A stretch of 64,000 nt of DNA, from positions 3,658,001-3,722,000 of the forward strand of contig NZ_JAUSWY010000001.1 of assembly GCF_030815585.1 (NCBI RefSeq), given 5' to 3'. The notes below the pieces were generated by a model. The model was not told the DNA's origin. It saw only the letters and a program-made list of their open reading frames with translations, and did not search any database. Within the stretch, counting starts at the first letter, position 1. Every line of letters begins with the position of its first letter. The position numbers and the translations under genes are program-made. This DNA comes from Arthrobacter pascens. Lineage in GTDB: Bacteria; Actinomycetota; Actinomycetes; Actinomycetales; Micrococcaceae. Below are positions 28,470 through 37,183 of this stretch, one piece after another.

Positions 28470-29336
28470 CTATTTGCTGGGGGTGGGAGTGGCTGTCTGC
28501 TCGGCCTTGGGCAGGTACTGCTCGGGCATCGGGGAGCCTGGGAACCACTTTTGGTACAGCTTCTTCCAGGTGCCGTCCTCCATCGCCGCGGCCAGGCCCT
28601 TGTTCAAGGCTTCCTTGAAGGCGGTCTTGTCCTTCGCCACCGCGAAGCCGGCGGGAGCATCGAAGGACGGGATATCGGCGGCGCTCACCAGGCCGAACTG
28701 CTCCTGGTAGGCCTTAGCAGCCTCATAATCCAGGAAGTGCGCATCCACGGCACCGCTGTTGACAGCGGAAATCGCGGTGTTGTTGTCCGGGAAGCGCACC
28801 AGGTTCGCCGATGTGAAGTTCTTGACGGCGTAGGATTCCTGCAGGGTCCCCTGCACCACGCCGAGGCGCTTTCCAGCGAGACCGTCCGCGTTGTTGATCC
28901 CTGAGGTCTCCGTGGTGATGACGGTCAGGTAGCCGGCCAGGTAGCCGTCGGAGAAGTCGACGGTCTGCTTGCGCTTGTCGGTGATGCCGATGGCGGCGAC
29001 TCCTGCGTCGAATTGGCCGTTGGCCACTGCTGCGAGCAAGCCGGAGAAGTCCTGACCGGTGAAGACGACGTTGTCCACTCCGGCGCGGTGGGCGACGTCC
29101 TTGAAGAGCTCAACGTCGAAACCGGTGAAGTTACCCTGGGCATCGGCGAAGGTGTAAGGCTTCGAATCACCGAGGCTGGCCACCCTGATGGTGCCCGGCT
29201 GGATCAGTCCGTAGGGGTTATCGGCGGTCGAGGAGGACGAGGCGGGGCTGGATCCCCCGCAGGCCGAAAGTGCCAGGACGGTTGCAACCGCGGCCGCAAC
29301 AATTGCCCCGGGGCGGAATTTCAATCGATTAGTCAC
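28470..29336 (-). CDS. Amino-acid-type ABC transporter substrate-binding lipoprotein
   Basis: The 288-residue protein has a signal sequence with lipobox ALSACGG near residue 24, a Ser-rich linker and the SBP_bac_3 fold ([56 protein letters not shown]). It is the first gene of the operon transcribed away from the LacI gene. The ligand is unknown; genes behind it encode a MocA-type and a DAO-type oxidoreductase rather than a common amino-acid pathway. Confidence 0.92.
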   Translation of the reverse strand: MTNRLKFRPGAIVAAAVATVLALSACGGSSPASSSSTADNPYGLIQPGTIRVASLGDSKPYTFADAQGNFTGFDVELFKDVAHRAGVDNVVFTGQDFSGLLAAVANGQFDAGVAAIGITDKRKQTVDFSDGYLAGYLTVITTETSGINNADGLAGKRLGVVQGTLQESYAVKNFTSANLVRFPDNNTAISAVNSGAVDAHFLDYEAAKAYQEQFGLVSAADIPSFDAPAGFAVAKDKTAFKEALNKGLAAAMEDGTWKKLYQKWFPGSPMPEQYLPKAEQTATPTPSK

Positions 29337-29404
29337 AGCGTTTTTCCAATCATGGGAAGCAGGGCGGCCTTGGGCCGGTCGAACGGATTTTCAGAATCCC
29401 TTGC

Positions 29405-29443
29405 TGAGTCCGGTCTCAGCCCGTACGATTGAGACCGGACTCA
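29405..29443. promoter_or_regulatory. Pair of LacI-type operators in the divergent promoter region
   Basis: TGAGTCCGGTCTCA (29405-29418) and TGAGACCGGACTCA (29430-29443) are exact reverse complements. Each is itself a CG-centred near-palindrome, as LacI-family proteins prefer, and the centres are 25 bases apart. They lie between the transporter operon and the lacI-type gene, so the regulator probably controls both directions from here. Confidence 0.7.
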
Positions 29444-29508
29444 CATGGGGTTGCTAAAAATGTAACCCAAGCCACATCGGCCGTCAAGGCCCCTCTCGGA
29501 AGGCCGAC

Positions 29509-30621
29509 ATGAGCAGTAATGGTTCAAGGCGCCGCGACATCACGGTCGCGGACGTCGCAAAGGCCGCCCAGGTGTCAAAAGCCCAAGCCGCACGGGCCTT
29601 GGGTAACTACGGCGCCGTCAGCCAGGATGTCCGGGAGCGTGTACTGGCGGCAGCGGAAGAACTCGACTACCGCCCGAACGAACTCGCCCGCAGCATGAAC
29701 ACCGGCAAATCCCACACCATAGGGGTGGTCGTGGGTGACATCGAAAACCCGCACTTCGGCCTTGCCACCAGGGGCATCACGGACGTCGCGAAGAAGAGCG
29801 GGTTCCACGTCATCCTGATCAATACGGACGAAGAAACGGCTGCGGAAGTCGAGGCGGTCCGTGTGCTTCTGGACAAGCGGGTGGACGGCCTCATCGTTGC
29901 ACCGGCGTCGTCAGTGGAGATCCGACACCTGCAACAGGTTCGCGAGTCCGGACGCCCGCTTGTCCTGCTGGATCGCAAGGCCGGAGGACTGGACGTCGAG
30001 ACTTTCGCCGTGGACACGGGCGATATCTCCTACGAGTCCACACGTTATCTCCTGGAGGCCGGACACCGGCGGATCGCCTTCGTCTCAACCCTCAAAGCAG
30101 CCCAGCCCTACAACGATGGCATGGAGCTCGCCTCGTCCCAGATCTCCGAGCGCGTTGACGGAATGCTTAAAGCCTTCGAGGATCACGGCCTCCGTCACCC
30201 CGCGGGCCTGGTCCGGCTCAACGCGGGCGATGCGGAATCCATTCGGAAGATCACCCGGGAGCTGCTGCAGGGCCCCGATGCGGCCACAGCCATCATCGCC
30301 TCTGACGGCCTCATCGCCTTAAGCGTTGTGGAAGGTATCCAGGAACTGGGCCTGTCCATCCCAGGCGATGTCTCCTTCCTGATGTACGACGACTTCGCAT
30401 GGACGCGCCTCACCACGCCGCCCCTCACCGTCATCGCACAACCCGTCTACGAGATGGGGATGGCAGCCGCAAACGCCCTGATTCGGCAGATCGAAGGCCG
30501 GAAGGCACCCACCGCAGCGGAGACCCTCAAGGCCAGGCTGGTCCGTAGAGGATCCGTCGGCGTGCCACGGGCCGCAGAAACCTACAACCCGCCCTCATCA
30601 CATCAGTTCACGGCTTCCTGA
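29509..30621 (+). CDS. LacI-family transcriptional regulator
   Basis: The 370-residue protein has the LacI helix-turn-helix and hinge (ITVADVAKAAQVSKAQAARALGN, then RVLAAAEELDYRPNELARSM) and a periplasmic-binding-like sensor (GVVVGDIENPHFGLATRGI, GLIVAPASS). The recognition helix reads KAQAARA rather than the common PSTVSRA, an unusual variant that may fit the unusual CCGG-centred operators nearby. It probably represses the divergent transporter/oxidoreductase operon until its ligand is present. Confidence 0.92.
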   Translation: MSSNGSRRRDITVADVAKAAQVSKAQAARALGNYGAVSQDVRERVLAAAEELDYRPNELARSMNTGKSHTIGVVVGDIENPHFGLATRGITDVAKKSGFHVILINTDEETAAEVEAVRVLLDKRVDGLIVAPASSVEIRHLQQVRESGRPLVLLDRKAGGLDVETFAVDTGDISYESTRYLLEAGHRRIAFVSTLKAAQPYNDGMELASSQISERVDGMLKAFEDHGLRHPAGLVRLNAGDAESIRKITRELLQGPDAATAIIASDGLIALSVVEGIQELGLSIPGDVSFLMYDDFAWTRLTTPPLTVIAQPVYEMGMAAANALIRQIEGRKAPTAAETLKARLVRRGSVGVPRAAETYNPPSSHQFTAS

Positions 30622-30723
30622 TGTCCCTGCCGCCCCCGCAAGCCCCCTCAGCCCCCTGGTATCGAGCCGTTTTGCGCTGCATGCCCCGTTCTGCGTATCC
30701 TTGGTGGGCTAGGAATAGCAATT

Positions 30724-30811
30724 GGAGACGTGCCAGAGCGGCCGAATGGGCTTCACTGCTAATGAAGTGTGGGGCACAACTCCACCGGGGGTTCAAATCC
30801 CCCCGTCTCCG
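30724..30811 (+). tRNA. tRNA-Ser (anticodon GCT)
   Basis: The 88-base class II tRNA has acceptor stem GGAGACG/CGTCTCC with G discriminator, anticodon arm CTTCA-CTGCTAA-TGAAG giving GCT, a long variable arm and T loop TTCAAAT. No CCA is encoded. Confidence 0.96.
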
Positions 30812-30816
30812 CGTTT

Positions 30817-30845
30817 GGCCCCGGTCCTGGACCGGGGCCTTTTGC
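30817..30845 (+). terminator. Intrinsic terminator after tRNA-Ser(GCT)
   Basis: GGCCCCGGTCC at 30817-30827 is followed by its reverse complement at 30829-30839 and then TTTTGCGTTT. This is a compact GC hairpin with a T tail. Confidence 0.8.
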
Positions 30846-30863
30846 GTTTGCGGCAAGCCCAAG

Positions 30864-30917
30864 TAGGTCGCATTTAACGTCGTCATGAGCGCTCATAACG
30901 ACGTTAAATGCGACCTA
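30864..30917. repeat. 54-base near-perfect palindrome
   Basis: The arms 30864-30890 and 30891-30917 pair over 27 bases with one mismatch (C30884/A30897). The outer arm begins TAGGTCGCATTTAACGTCGT and the centre is ATGAGCGCTCAT. The stem is AT-richer than its surroundings, follows a terminator and precedes the MFS gene by 71 bases. It could be a dimeric-regulator site, a mobile repeat or a recombination remnant. Confidence 0.85.
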
Positions 30918-30988
30918 GTTGGGGCGGGACATATCCGCGGTGCGGACACGGCACGACCCCCGCACGGCCACGATGGCAGGATAAACGG

Positions 30989-32470
30989 ATGGCAGCAGGC
31001 AACCCGGTGGACACGAACCCCAGCGACAGCCAGGTGTGGAACCCCCGACTGGCGCTGCTGGTGGCCGCCACGTTCTTTATGGAATTCCTCGACGGCACCG
31101 TCCTCACCACCGCCATCCCAAGCATCGCCGGCGACTTCGGCGTGCCTGCCGCCGACGTCAACATCACCATGACGGCGTACCTCATGACCGTGGCCATGGG
31201 CATTCCCCTCAGCGGCTGGCTCGCCGAGCGGCTGGGGGCCCGGCGTGTGTTCTGCCTTGCCATAGCGATCTTTACCGCCGCTTCGCTGGGCTGCGCCCTG
31301 AGCCAGGACCTCACCACGCTGACGCTCAGCCGGATCCTGCAGGGAGCGGGCGGGGCAATGATGGTTCCGGTCGGCACGCTGGTAGTGCTGCGCGGAACTC
31401 CAAAATCGGAGCTTTTGCGCGCCACCGCATTCCTTGTCTGGCCGGGGCTGCTGGCTCCCGTTCTGGCTCCCCTGGTGGGGGGCGCGCTGACCACGTATCT
31501 GTCGTGGCATTGGATCTTCCTCATCAACCTGCCGCTGGGCCTCGCAGCGTTCATCGCGGCGTTGCGGCTGGTGCCCACCGCTGCAGGTGACCGTCAGCGC
31601 AGGCTGGACTGGCTGGGCCTGGTCCTGACCACCACCGGAGTGGGCGCCCTGGTGGTGGGCCTGGAATTGGCTACCGGCCACCACGACGGTCCGTGGGCGG
31701 CACTGTGTGCAGCCGCAGGCGTAGCCTCCCTCGCAGGGGCAGCGGTGTGGATGACGCGAGCCAGGAACCCGCTCTTTGATCTGAGTGTCTTTTCCACCCG
31801 GACTTTCCGGGCCATGGCCACCGGCGGCTTCGTCTATCGGCTGACCATCAGCTCGGTGCCCTTCCTCCTGCCCCTGATGTTCCAGGCCGGTTTCGGCTGG
31901 ACTCCGCTGCACGCGGGAATCATGGTGGCGGCGGTCTTCATCGGGAACATCGGCATCAAGCCGGCCACCACACCGCTGATCAGGCGCTTCGGATTCAAGG
32001 CGATGCTCGTGTTCGCTTCCCTGGCCTCAGCGGCGACCTTCGTGCTGTGCGCCCTGCTGACCGCCGATACTCCACAGCCCGTCACATTTGCCCTGCTGGT
32101 GTGCAGCGGAGCCTTCCGGTCCATCGGCTTTTCTTCCTACGCCTCCGTGCAGTACGCGGACATCGTCCCAGCCCAGCTCACGTCGGCCAACACCGTCTCC
32201 GCAACGCTGGTCCAGCTCGCCACAGGTACGGGCATCGCGGTGGCTGCGCTGCTGATCCGTGTTTTCGACGGCCTGGCCTTGCTCCCCCAGGACCCCGCCG
32301 GTCCGTTCCGAGGGGCTTTCATGGCCATGGCCGTTCTTATGCTGTTCAGCACCGCAGACAGCATGACGCTGCACCGGCATGCCGGCGCGGAGGTCAGCCG
32401 GCCTGGCCAAGCACCAGGGGAAGGACAGCCCCCGCCCCCGCCTGCCGCAAGGCGCGTCCCGCGACGGTGA
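30989..32470 (+). CDS. MFS transporter, EmrB/QacA-like (DHA2 type) drug exporter
   Basis: The protein of about 493 residues begins at the ATG 30989 (MAAGNPVDTNP). It shows the DHA2 motif D1 (FMEFLDGTVLTTAIPSIAGD), motif A GWLAERLGARRVF, motif B SRILQGAGGAMMVPVGTL and motif C PVLAPLVGGALTTYLSWHW. The hydrophobic segments fit 12-14 helices. It probably exports organic cations or drugs by proton antiport. The last 25 codons (proline/arginine-rich tail) overlap the 3' end of the convergent recQ-like gene by 77 bases, so one tail may be a recent extension. Confidence 0.9.
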   Translation: MAAGNPVDTNPSDSQVWNPRLALLVAATFFMEFLDGTVLTTAIPSIAGDFGVPAADVNITMTAYLMTVAMGIPLSGWLAERLGARRVFCLAIAIFTAASLGCALSQDLTTLTLSRILQGAGGAMMVPVGTLVVLRGTPKSELLRATAFLVWPGLLAPVLAPLVGGALTTYLSWHWIFLINLPLGLAAFIAALRLVPTAAGDRQRRLDWLGLVLTTTGVGALVVGLELATGHHDGPWAALCAAAGVASLAGAAVWMTRARNPLFDLSVFSTRTFRAMATGGFVYRLTISSVPFLLPLMFQAGFGWTPLHAGIMVAAVFIGNIGIKPATTPLIRRFGFKAMLVFASLASAATFVLCALLTADTPQPVTFALLVCSGAFRSIGFSSYASVQYADIVPAQLTSANTVSATLVQLATGTGIAVAALLIRVFDGLALLPQDPAGPFRGAFMAMAVLMLFSTADSMTLHRHAGAEVSRPGQAPGEGQPPPPPAARRVPRR

Positions 32471-34592
32471 CAGTCCAGCGGCTGTCCACCAGATCATCAA
32501 TCAGCATCACGCTCTGGCCGTGGATGGACGCGAGGGAGGCCTCCAGCTCCGGGCCCACCACCAGTCTGTCCCACACTCCAGCCAGCCGGTACGCGCTGTT
32601 GCCACCACGGCCTCCCGTGGGTCCGCCATGGCCCAGCTGAAGCTCGCCGAGATAGGGCATCCGGCCAATCTCCGAAATCCCTTGCGCCAGGGACCGGACC
32701 AGTTCAGGCCTCCCCCGCGACGGGATGCTGACGATGGCTGCAGGCCGGCCCGCACCGCTCCAGCCCGGATTGCGCGGGTCACCTGTCCCCCATTCACGCA
32801 GCACCTGCACGCACGCCTGGAGCATGCCCGGGTCAACCTGCCGGTCCGTGGCGCCGGCCGCGAACAGTTCGCGCAGGGCACCGCCCCAGCCGAGATCAGT
32901 GAGCCGGGCCAGGATACGGCCGTCCGCAAGACCTTCAGCCGGCTTGATCTTGCCTTTGACCGGGACACCCAGACGGTCCATGCCGCTGGGCCACTGCAGG
33001 CGTGCCTCCAGTACTCCGCCGGCCCGGCTGAGCGTCTGGCCGGCCGCTTCCGTGGCATTCGCCGCGATGTCCGCCGGGAACCACTGGCCCGCGCAGTTAT
33101 CACAACGGCCACAAGCATGTGCTGTCTCGTCGTCCAGGACCGAGGTGATGTACTCCATCCGGCATCCGGCGGTGTCCTGGTAGATCACCATTGAATCCTG
33201 CTCGTCCACCCGGGCCTCGGCAATCCGGCGGTAACGCTCGGCGTCGTAGATCCAAGGCTGGCCGGTGGACCGCCATCCCCCGCCCACGCGCTCCACGGCA
33301 CCGTCCACTGCCAGGACCTTCAGCAGCAGCTCCAGAGGAGTGCGGCGGAGGTCAACCCGCGCCTCCAGGGCAACAGTTGAAACCGCCGCGCCGGCGTCGG
33401 CCAGCGCCGCCAGCACTGCATTGGCTTTTTCTTCGGACGGCATCGAGGCGGTGGCAAAATACTGCCAGATATCGCGGTCCTCCGAGCCCGGCAGCAGCAG
33501 GACATCCGCATTGGCCGCACCACGCCCCGCACGGCCCACCTGTTGGTAGTAAGCCACCGGGGAGGAAGGTGCACCAAGGTGGACCACAAAGCCCAGGTCG
33601 GGCTTGTCGAAGCCCATCCCCAGCGCCGACGTGGCCACCAGCGCCTTGACTTCATTGTCCTTCAGCAGCTGCTCCGCCCGTTCCCGGTCCGCGGGATCGG
33701 TCCTGCCGGTATACGCCAGAACCTTGTGCCCGGCTTCCGCGAGAAGCCGGGCAGTGTCCTCAGCAGCGGACACCGTGAGCGTGTAGATGATGCCGCTGCC
33801 GGGGAGATCGGCGAGGTGCGTCAGGAGCCAACCCAGCCGTTCGCGTGAATCAGGCAGCGCAAGCACGCCGAGGCGCAGCGAGTCGCGGCCCAGTGCACCG
33901 CGGATGGTCAGGACTCCGACGCCCAGCTGTTCCTCGATGTCGTGGACTACGCGGGAGTTCGCCGTGGCCGTGGTGGCCAGGACCGGAACGGTCTCCGGCA
34001 GCTGGGTGATCAGGTCTGCAATCCTGCGGTAGTCCGGCCGGAAATCATGGCCCCAGTCGGAGATGCAGTGGGCCTCGTCAATAACCAGCAGACCTGTTCG
34101 CCGGATGAGCTCCGGCAACTGGTTCTCCCGGAACGAGGGGTTGGTGAGTCGCTCCGGAGATACCAGCAGCACGTCAACTTCATCGGCCGCCAGCTGTGCA
34201 CGGACGGTGTCCCACTCCAGCTGATTGGCCGAGTTGATAGCCACTGCCCGCACCCCTGCGCGGGCGGCCGCAGCCACCTGGTCCCGCATCAGTGCGAGCA
34301 ACGGCGAGACGATCAGCGTGGGGCCCGCGCCCCGGCGTCTGAGCAGCAGGGACGCGACGAAGTAGACGGCCGACTTGCCCCAGCCGGTGCGCTGTACCAC
34401 CAAAGCCCGCCGGCCGCCGTCGACCAGCGCCTCAATCGCCTCAAACTGTCCATCATGGAATTCCGCTGCAGGATGCCCCACCAGCTCACGGAGAACCTCA
34501 AGGGCCTGGAGGCGGGTGGGGGAAGCGGAGTCAGCTGGGCTCAGCGAAGGAAGTGCGGCGGAAAGAAGGGCGGCGTTCTGGTTATCGACCAT
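32394..34592 (-). CDS. RecQ-family DNA helicase with C-terminal phosphoribosyltransferase-like domain
   Basis: This is a 732-residue superfamily 2 helicase. Walker A is unusual (QRTGWGKSAVYF). Then come LLVIDEAHCISDWGHDFRPD (DEAH box), ATTATANSRV and TSALGMGFDKPDLGFVVH with QQVGRAGRG. Zinc-type cysteines follow (CRMEY...ACGRCDNC). The last 130 or so residues are not a usual HRDC domain; VMLIDDLVDSRWT resembles the PRPP loop of type I phosphoribosyltransferases (VDDVxxTG) with SR in place of TG. It probably unwinds recombination or repair intermediates; the added domain may be non-catalytic. Confidence 0.88.
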   Translation of the reverse strand: MVDNQNAALLSAALPSLSPADSASPTRLQALEVLRELVGHPAAEFHDGQFEAIEALVDGGRRALVVQRTGWGKSAVYFVASLLLRRRGAGPTLIVSPLLALMRDQVAAAARAGVRAVAINSANQLEWDTVRAQLAADEVDVLLVSPERLTNPSFRENQLPELIRRTGLLVIDEAHCISDWGHDFRPDYRRIADLITQLPETVPVLATTATANSRVVHDIEEQLGVGVLTIRGALGRDSLRLGVLALPDSRERLGWLLTHLADLPGSGIIYTLTVSAAEDTARLLAEAGHKVLAYTGRTDPADRERAEQLLKDNEVKALVATSALGMGFDKPDLGFVVHLGAPSSPVAYYQQVGRAGRGAANADVLLLPGSEDRDIWQYFATASMPSEEKANAVLAALADAGAAVSTVALEARVDLRRTPLELLLKVLAVDGAVERVGGGWRSTGQPWIYDAERYRRIAEARVDEQDSMVIYQDTAGCRMEYITSVLDDETAHACGRCDNCAGQWFPADIAANATEAAGQTLSRAGGVLEARLQWPSGMDRLGVPVKGKIKPAEGLADGRILARLTDLGWGGALRELFAAGATDRQVDPGMLQACVQVLREWGTGDPRNPGWSGAGRPAAIVSIPSRGRPELVRSLAQGISEIGRMPYLGELQLGHGGPTGGRGGNSAYRLAGVWDRLVVGPELEASLASIHGQSVMLIDDLVDSRWTVTVAGRALRQAGAGAVLPLVLGQAG

Positions 34593-34751
34593 TGATTCAG
34601 TATCCCAGCCACCACTGACACCCAGAAGCCGGCCGGCCCGCTATGTGGATATGCAGCCGCACGGGCGGCCGGAAGGATGGGCCATGGCTCGCAATCCCGG
34701 CGCCAGTTTCCCTCAACAGGCATCCCCGCGGTTCCACGTAAGATAGGACCC

Positions 34752-36170
34752 GTGACTAGCGAACAGACAAAGACTTTTGACCTCTCGGCATCCTTCAAGG
34801 CCTACGACGTCCGGGGCATCGTGGGTGATTCCATCACGGCCGAAATCGTCGAAGCCGTGGGCGCCGCGTTCGTTGACATCCTGCAGCTGGAAGGCCAGAC
34901 GGTCCTGGTTGGCGGCGACATGCGCCCTTCGTCGCCGGAATTCAGCAAGGCCTTCGCAGACGGTGCAGCCACCCGCGGAGCCAACGTCCAGCTCCTTGAC
35001 CTGATCTCCACCGACGAGCTCTACTTCGCCTGCGGTTCACTCAATGCGGCCGGTGCCACCTTCACCGCGAGCCACAACCCGGCCGAGTACAACGGCATCA
35101 AAATGTCCAAGGCCGGCGCCCAGCCCATCTCGTCCGAATCCGGCCTCAAGGAAATCCAGGCCCTCGCCGAGCAGTACCTGAACGCCGGAAATATTCCTGC
35201 CGCCGCAACCCGCGGCCTGATCGGCGTCCGCGATGTCCTCAAGGACTACGCCGAGTACCTGCGCCAGCTGGTGGACCTCTCCGGATCTCGGCCGCTCAAG
35301 GTAGTGGTGGACGCCGGCAACGGCATGGCCGGCCTCACCACACCCGCGGTCCTGGGCGACGCACTGCTGCCAAAGCTGCCGTTCGAGATCATCCCCCTGT
35401 ACTTCGAGTTGGACGGCTCGTTCCCCAACCACCCCGCCAACCCGCTGGAACCCGCGAACCTCCGCGATCTGCAGGCCGCCGTCATCGAGCACGGTGCGGA
35501 CATCGGCCTGGCGTTCGACGGCGACGCCGACCGCTGCTTTGTCATCGACGAAAAGGGTGAGCCCGTGTCGCCGTCGGCCATCACCGGCATGGTGGCACGC
35601 CGCGAAATCGCCCGCGCCCAGGCGCAAGGCGAGTCGAACCCCACCATCATCCATAACCTCCTCACCTCCCGCGCGGTACCGGAGCTTGTAGAACACGACG
35701 GCGGACGAGCCGTCCGCACCCGCGTTGGCCACTCGTTCATCAAAGCAGTCATGGCCGAGGAAGGCGCGGTGTTCGGCGGCGAGCACTCGGCACACTTCTA
35801 CTTCCGCGACTTCTGGAACGCAGACACGGGAATGCTCGCGGCCATGCACGTGCTCGCTGCCCTCGGTGAGCAGGATGGCCCGCTCTCCGAGCTCGGCCGT
35901 GAGTACGAGCCCTACGTTTCCTCGGGTGAAATCAACTCCGAAATCGATGACAAGGCCGGAGCAGTTGAGCGCGTCCGCGCAGACTTCGCCGGTGAAGACA
36001 TCACCGTTGACACCATGGACGGCAGCACTTTCACGGCAAATGACGGCAGCTTCTGGTTCAACCTTCGCCCGTCCAACACCGAACCGTTCCTGCGCCTGAA
36101 TGCCGAGGCCACCAACCGGGCAACGATGGAACGCGTGCGGGACCGGGTCCTGTCGCTTGTCCGGGGCTAG
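34752..36170 (+). CDS. manB: Phosphomannomutase/phosphoglucomutase
   Basis: The 472-residue enzyme starts at GTG 34752 with AGGA upstream. Motifs are FKAYDVRGIVGD (N-terminal), the phosphoserine loop GATFTASHNPAEYNGIKMSK, the metal loop AFDGDADRCFVID, the sugar loop GGEHSAHFYF and the phosphate loop RPSNTEPFLRLNAEA. It interconverts mannose-6-P and mannose-1-P for GDP-mannose and envelope glycan synthesis, and possibly the glucose phosphates as well. It is probably co-transcribed with the small gene that follows after 7 bases. Confidence 0.92.
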   Translation: MTSEQTKTFDLSASFKAYDVRGIVGDSITAEIVEAVGAAFVDILQLEGQTVLVGGDMRPSSPEFSKAFADGAATRGANVQLLDLISTDELYFACGSLNAAGATFTASHNPAEYNGIKMSKAGAQPISSESGLKEIQALAEQYLNAGNIPAAATRGLIGVRDVLKDYAEYLRQLVDLSGSRPLKVVVDAGNGMAGLTTPAVLGDALLPKLPFEIIPLYFELDGSFPNHPANPLEPANLRDLQAAVIEHGADIGLAFDGDADRCFVIDEKGEPVSPSAITGMVARREIARAQAQGESNPTIIHNLLTSRAVPELVEHDGGRAVRTRVGHSFIKAVMAEEGAVFGGEHSAHFYFRDFWNADTGMLAAMHVLAALGEQDGPLSELGREYEPYVSSGEINSEIDDKAGAVERVRADFAGEDITVDTMDGSTFTANDGSFWFNLRPSNTEPFLRLNAEATNRATMERVRDRVLSLVRG

Positions 36171-36177
36171 GTCCGCC

Positions 36178-36672
36178 GTGACTGATCAAGCCTCAAGCGG
36201 CCCTGCGGCAGGGACAGGGGCCAACTGGCGGGAGTCCGTCCCCGAGGCCACGGCCACGGACCTGGAGAACCTGCTAGGGACCGGCGTCGGGGCAGCGCAG
36301 GAACAACTCCAGCGGAACGGCGGTTTCCTGCCCTTCGCCCTGGTGGTGGAGAACGACGGCGAGGTCCGCCTGGTAGCCGTCTCACCGGCCGATGCCGCAG
36401 AGGGTTCGGACGGCGACTTCGATGCCGACTCCATGATCGGGGACCTTACCGAACTGCTCCGGCAGAACAGGGGCGATTTCAGGGCTACGGCAGTCGTCTG
36501 CGACATCCTTCTGGTGGAGGAAGGCTCAGATGCCATCCACGTCGCTGCCGAGCACCGTGATGGGTCCGTCTTTGCTGCCGTACTCCCCTACGCGGCCAAC
36601 ACTGCGACCCACGAGTGGGAATTCGGCCAGCTCGCCGCTGACAGCAATGAACCCTCCATCTGGGTGGACTAG
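36178..36672 (+). CDS. Hypothetical acidic protein, co-transcribed with manB
   Basis: The 164-residue protein starts at GTG 36178 (VTDQASSGPAAGTG). I do not recognise the family with certainty. It is acidic, with no signal peptide or membrane segment, and contains RNGGFLPFALVVENDGEVRL, LRQNRGDFRATAVVCDILLV and a C-terminal IWVD. The alternating beta/alpha character suggests a small globular cytosolic domain. Its 7-base distance from manB implies the same transcript. Confidence 0.75.
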   Translation: MTDQASSGPAAGTGANWRESVPEATATDLENLLGTGVGAAQEQLQRNGGFLPFALVVENDGEVRLVAVSPADAAEGSDGDFDADSMIGDLTELLRQNRGDFRATAVVCDILLVEEGSDAIHVAAEHRDGSVFAAVLPYAANTATHEWEFGQLAADSNEPSIWVD

Positions 36673-36685
36673 ACCGGCTGGCTGC

Positions 36686-37135
36686 ATGAAAATCAATGCG
36701 TTTGCAGACGTGAGCCTCCGGGCCCTCATGGTGCTGGCGGCAGCCTCTGAAGGCAGCCTCCTCACCACCCAGAGCATCGCCGATGCCGTGGGCACCCCGT
36801 ATAACCACGTCAGCAAGGCGATGGCCAAGCTGCGTGGCCTGGGCCTGATCGAAGTGGAACGCGGCCGGACGGGTGGCTCCCGCCTGAGCCCAAGCGGGCG
36901 ACGGGTGACGGTGGGCCAGGTCCTCAGGCAGCTGGACACCCGCACCGACGCGGCCGATTGTGTAGCGCCCAGCGGCAACTGTCCGCTGATCAACGAATGC
37001 AGGCTCCGGGTTGCCCTGGCCCGCGCCCGCGAGGCGTTTTACCGGGAACTCGATACAGTGGTGGTGGCCGACCTGCCGGGCTCCCGGCAAATGACTCCCG
37101 TTTTCCAAATGATCGGGCTGCGCGCGGGGCTTTAG
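36686..37135 (+). CDS. nsrR: Rrf2-family nitric-oxide-sensing repressor NsrR
   Basis: The 149-residue protein has an Rrf2 winged helix (MKINAFADVSLRALMVLA, then TPYNHVSKAMAKLRGLGLIE) and three cysteines at 92, 99 and 105 (DCVAPSGNCPLINECRL), the cluster ligands of NsrR. In Streptomyces, NsrR holds a [4Fe-4S] cluster that NO destroys, releasing its DNA site. The hmp gene lies directly downstream and a matching 11-1-11 site sits between them, so it should repress hmp and perhaps itself. Confidence 0.92.
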   Translation: MKINAFADVSLRALMVLAAASEGSLLTTQSIADAVGTPYNHVSKAMAKLRGLGLIEVERGRTGGSRLSPSGRRVTVGQVLRQLDTRTDAADCVAPSGNCPLINECRLRVALARAREAFYRELDTVVVADLPGSRQMTPVFQMIGLRAGL

Positions 37136-37153
37136 GGTCGCGGATTAGGTTAT

Positions 37154-37176
37154 AAGTTCTACACGGTGTAGAACTT
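37154..37176. promoter_or_regulatory. NsrR-type operator before hmp (11-1-11 inverted repeat)
   Basis: AAGTTCTACAC at 37154-37164, one spacer base, then GTGTAGAACTT at 37166-37176: a perfect 11-1-11 repeat. This is the geometry described for actinobacterial NsrR sites. It lies 82 bases before the hmp start. Confidence 0.8.
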
Positions 37177-37183
37177 GATGTAT

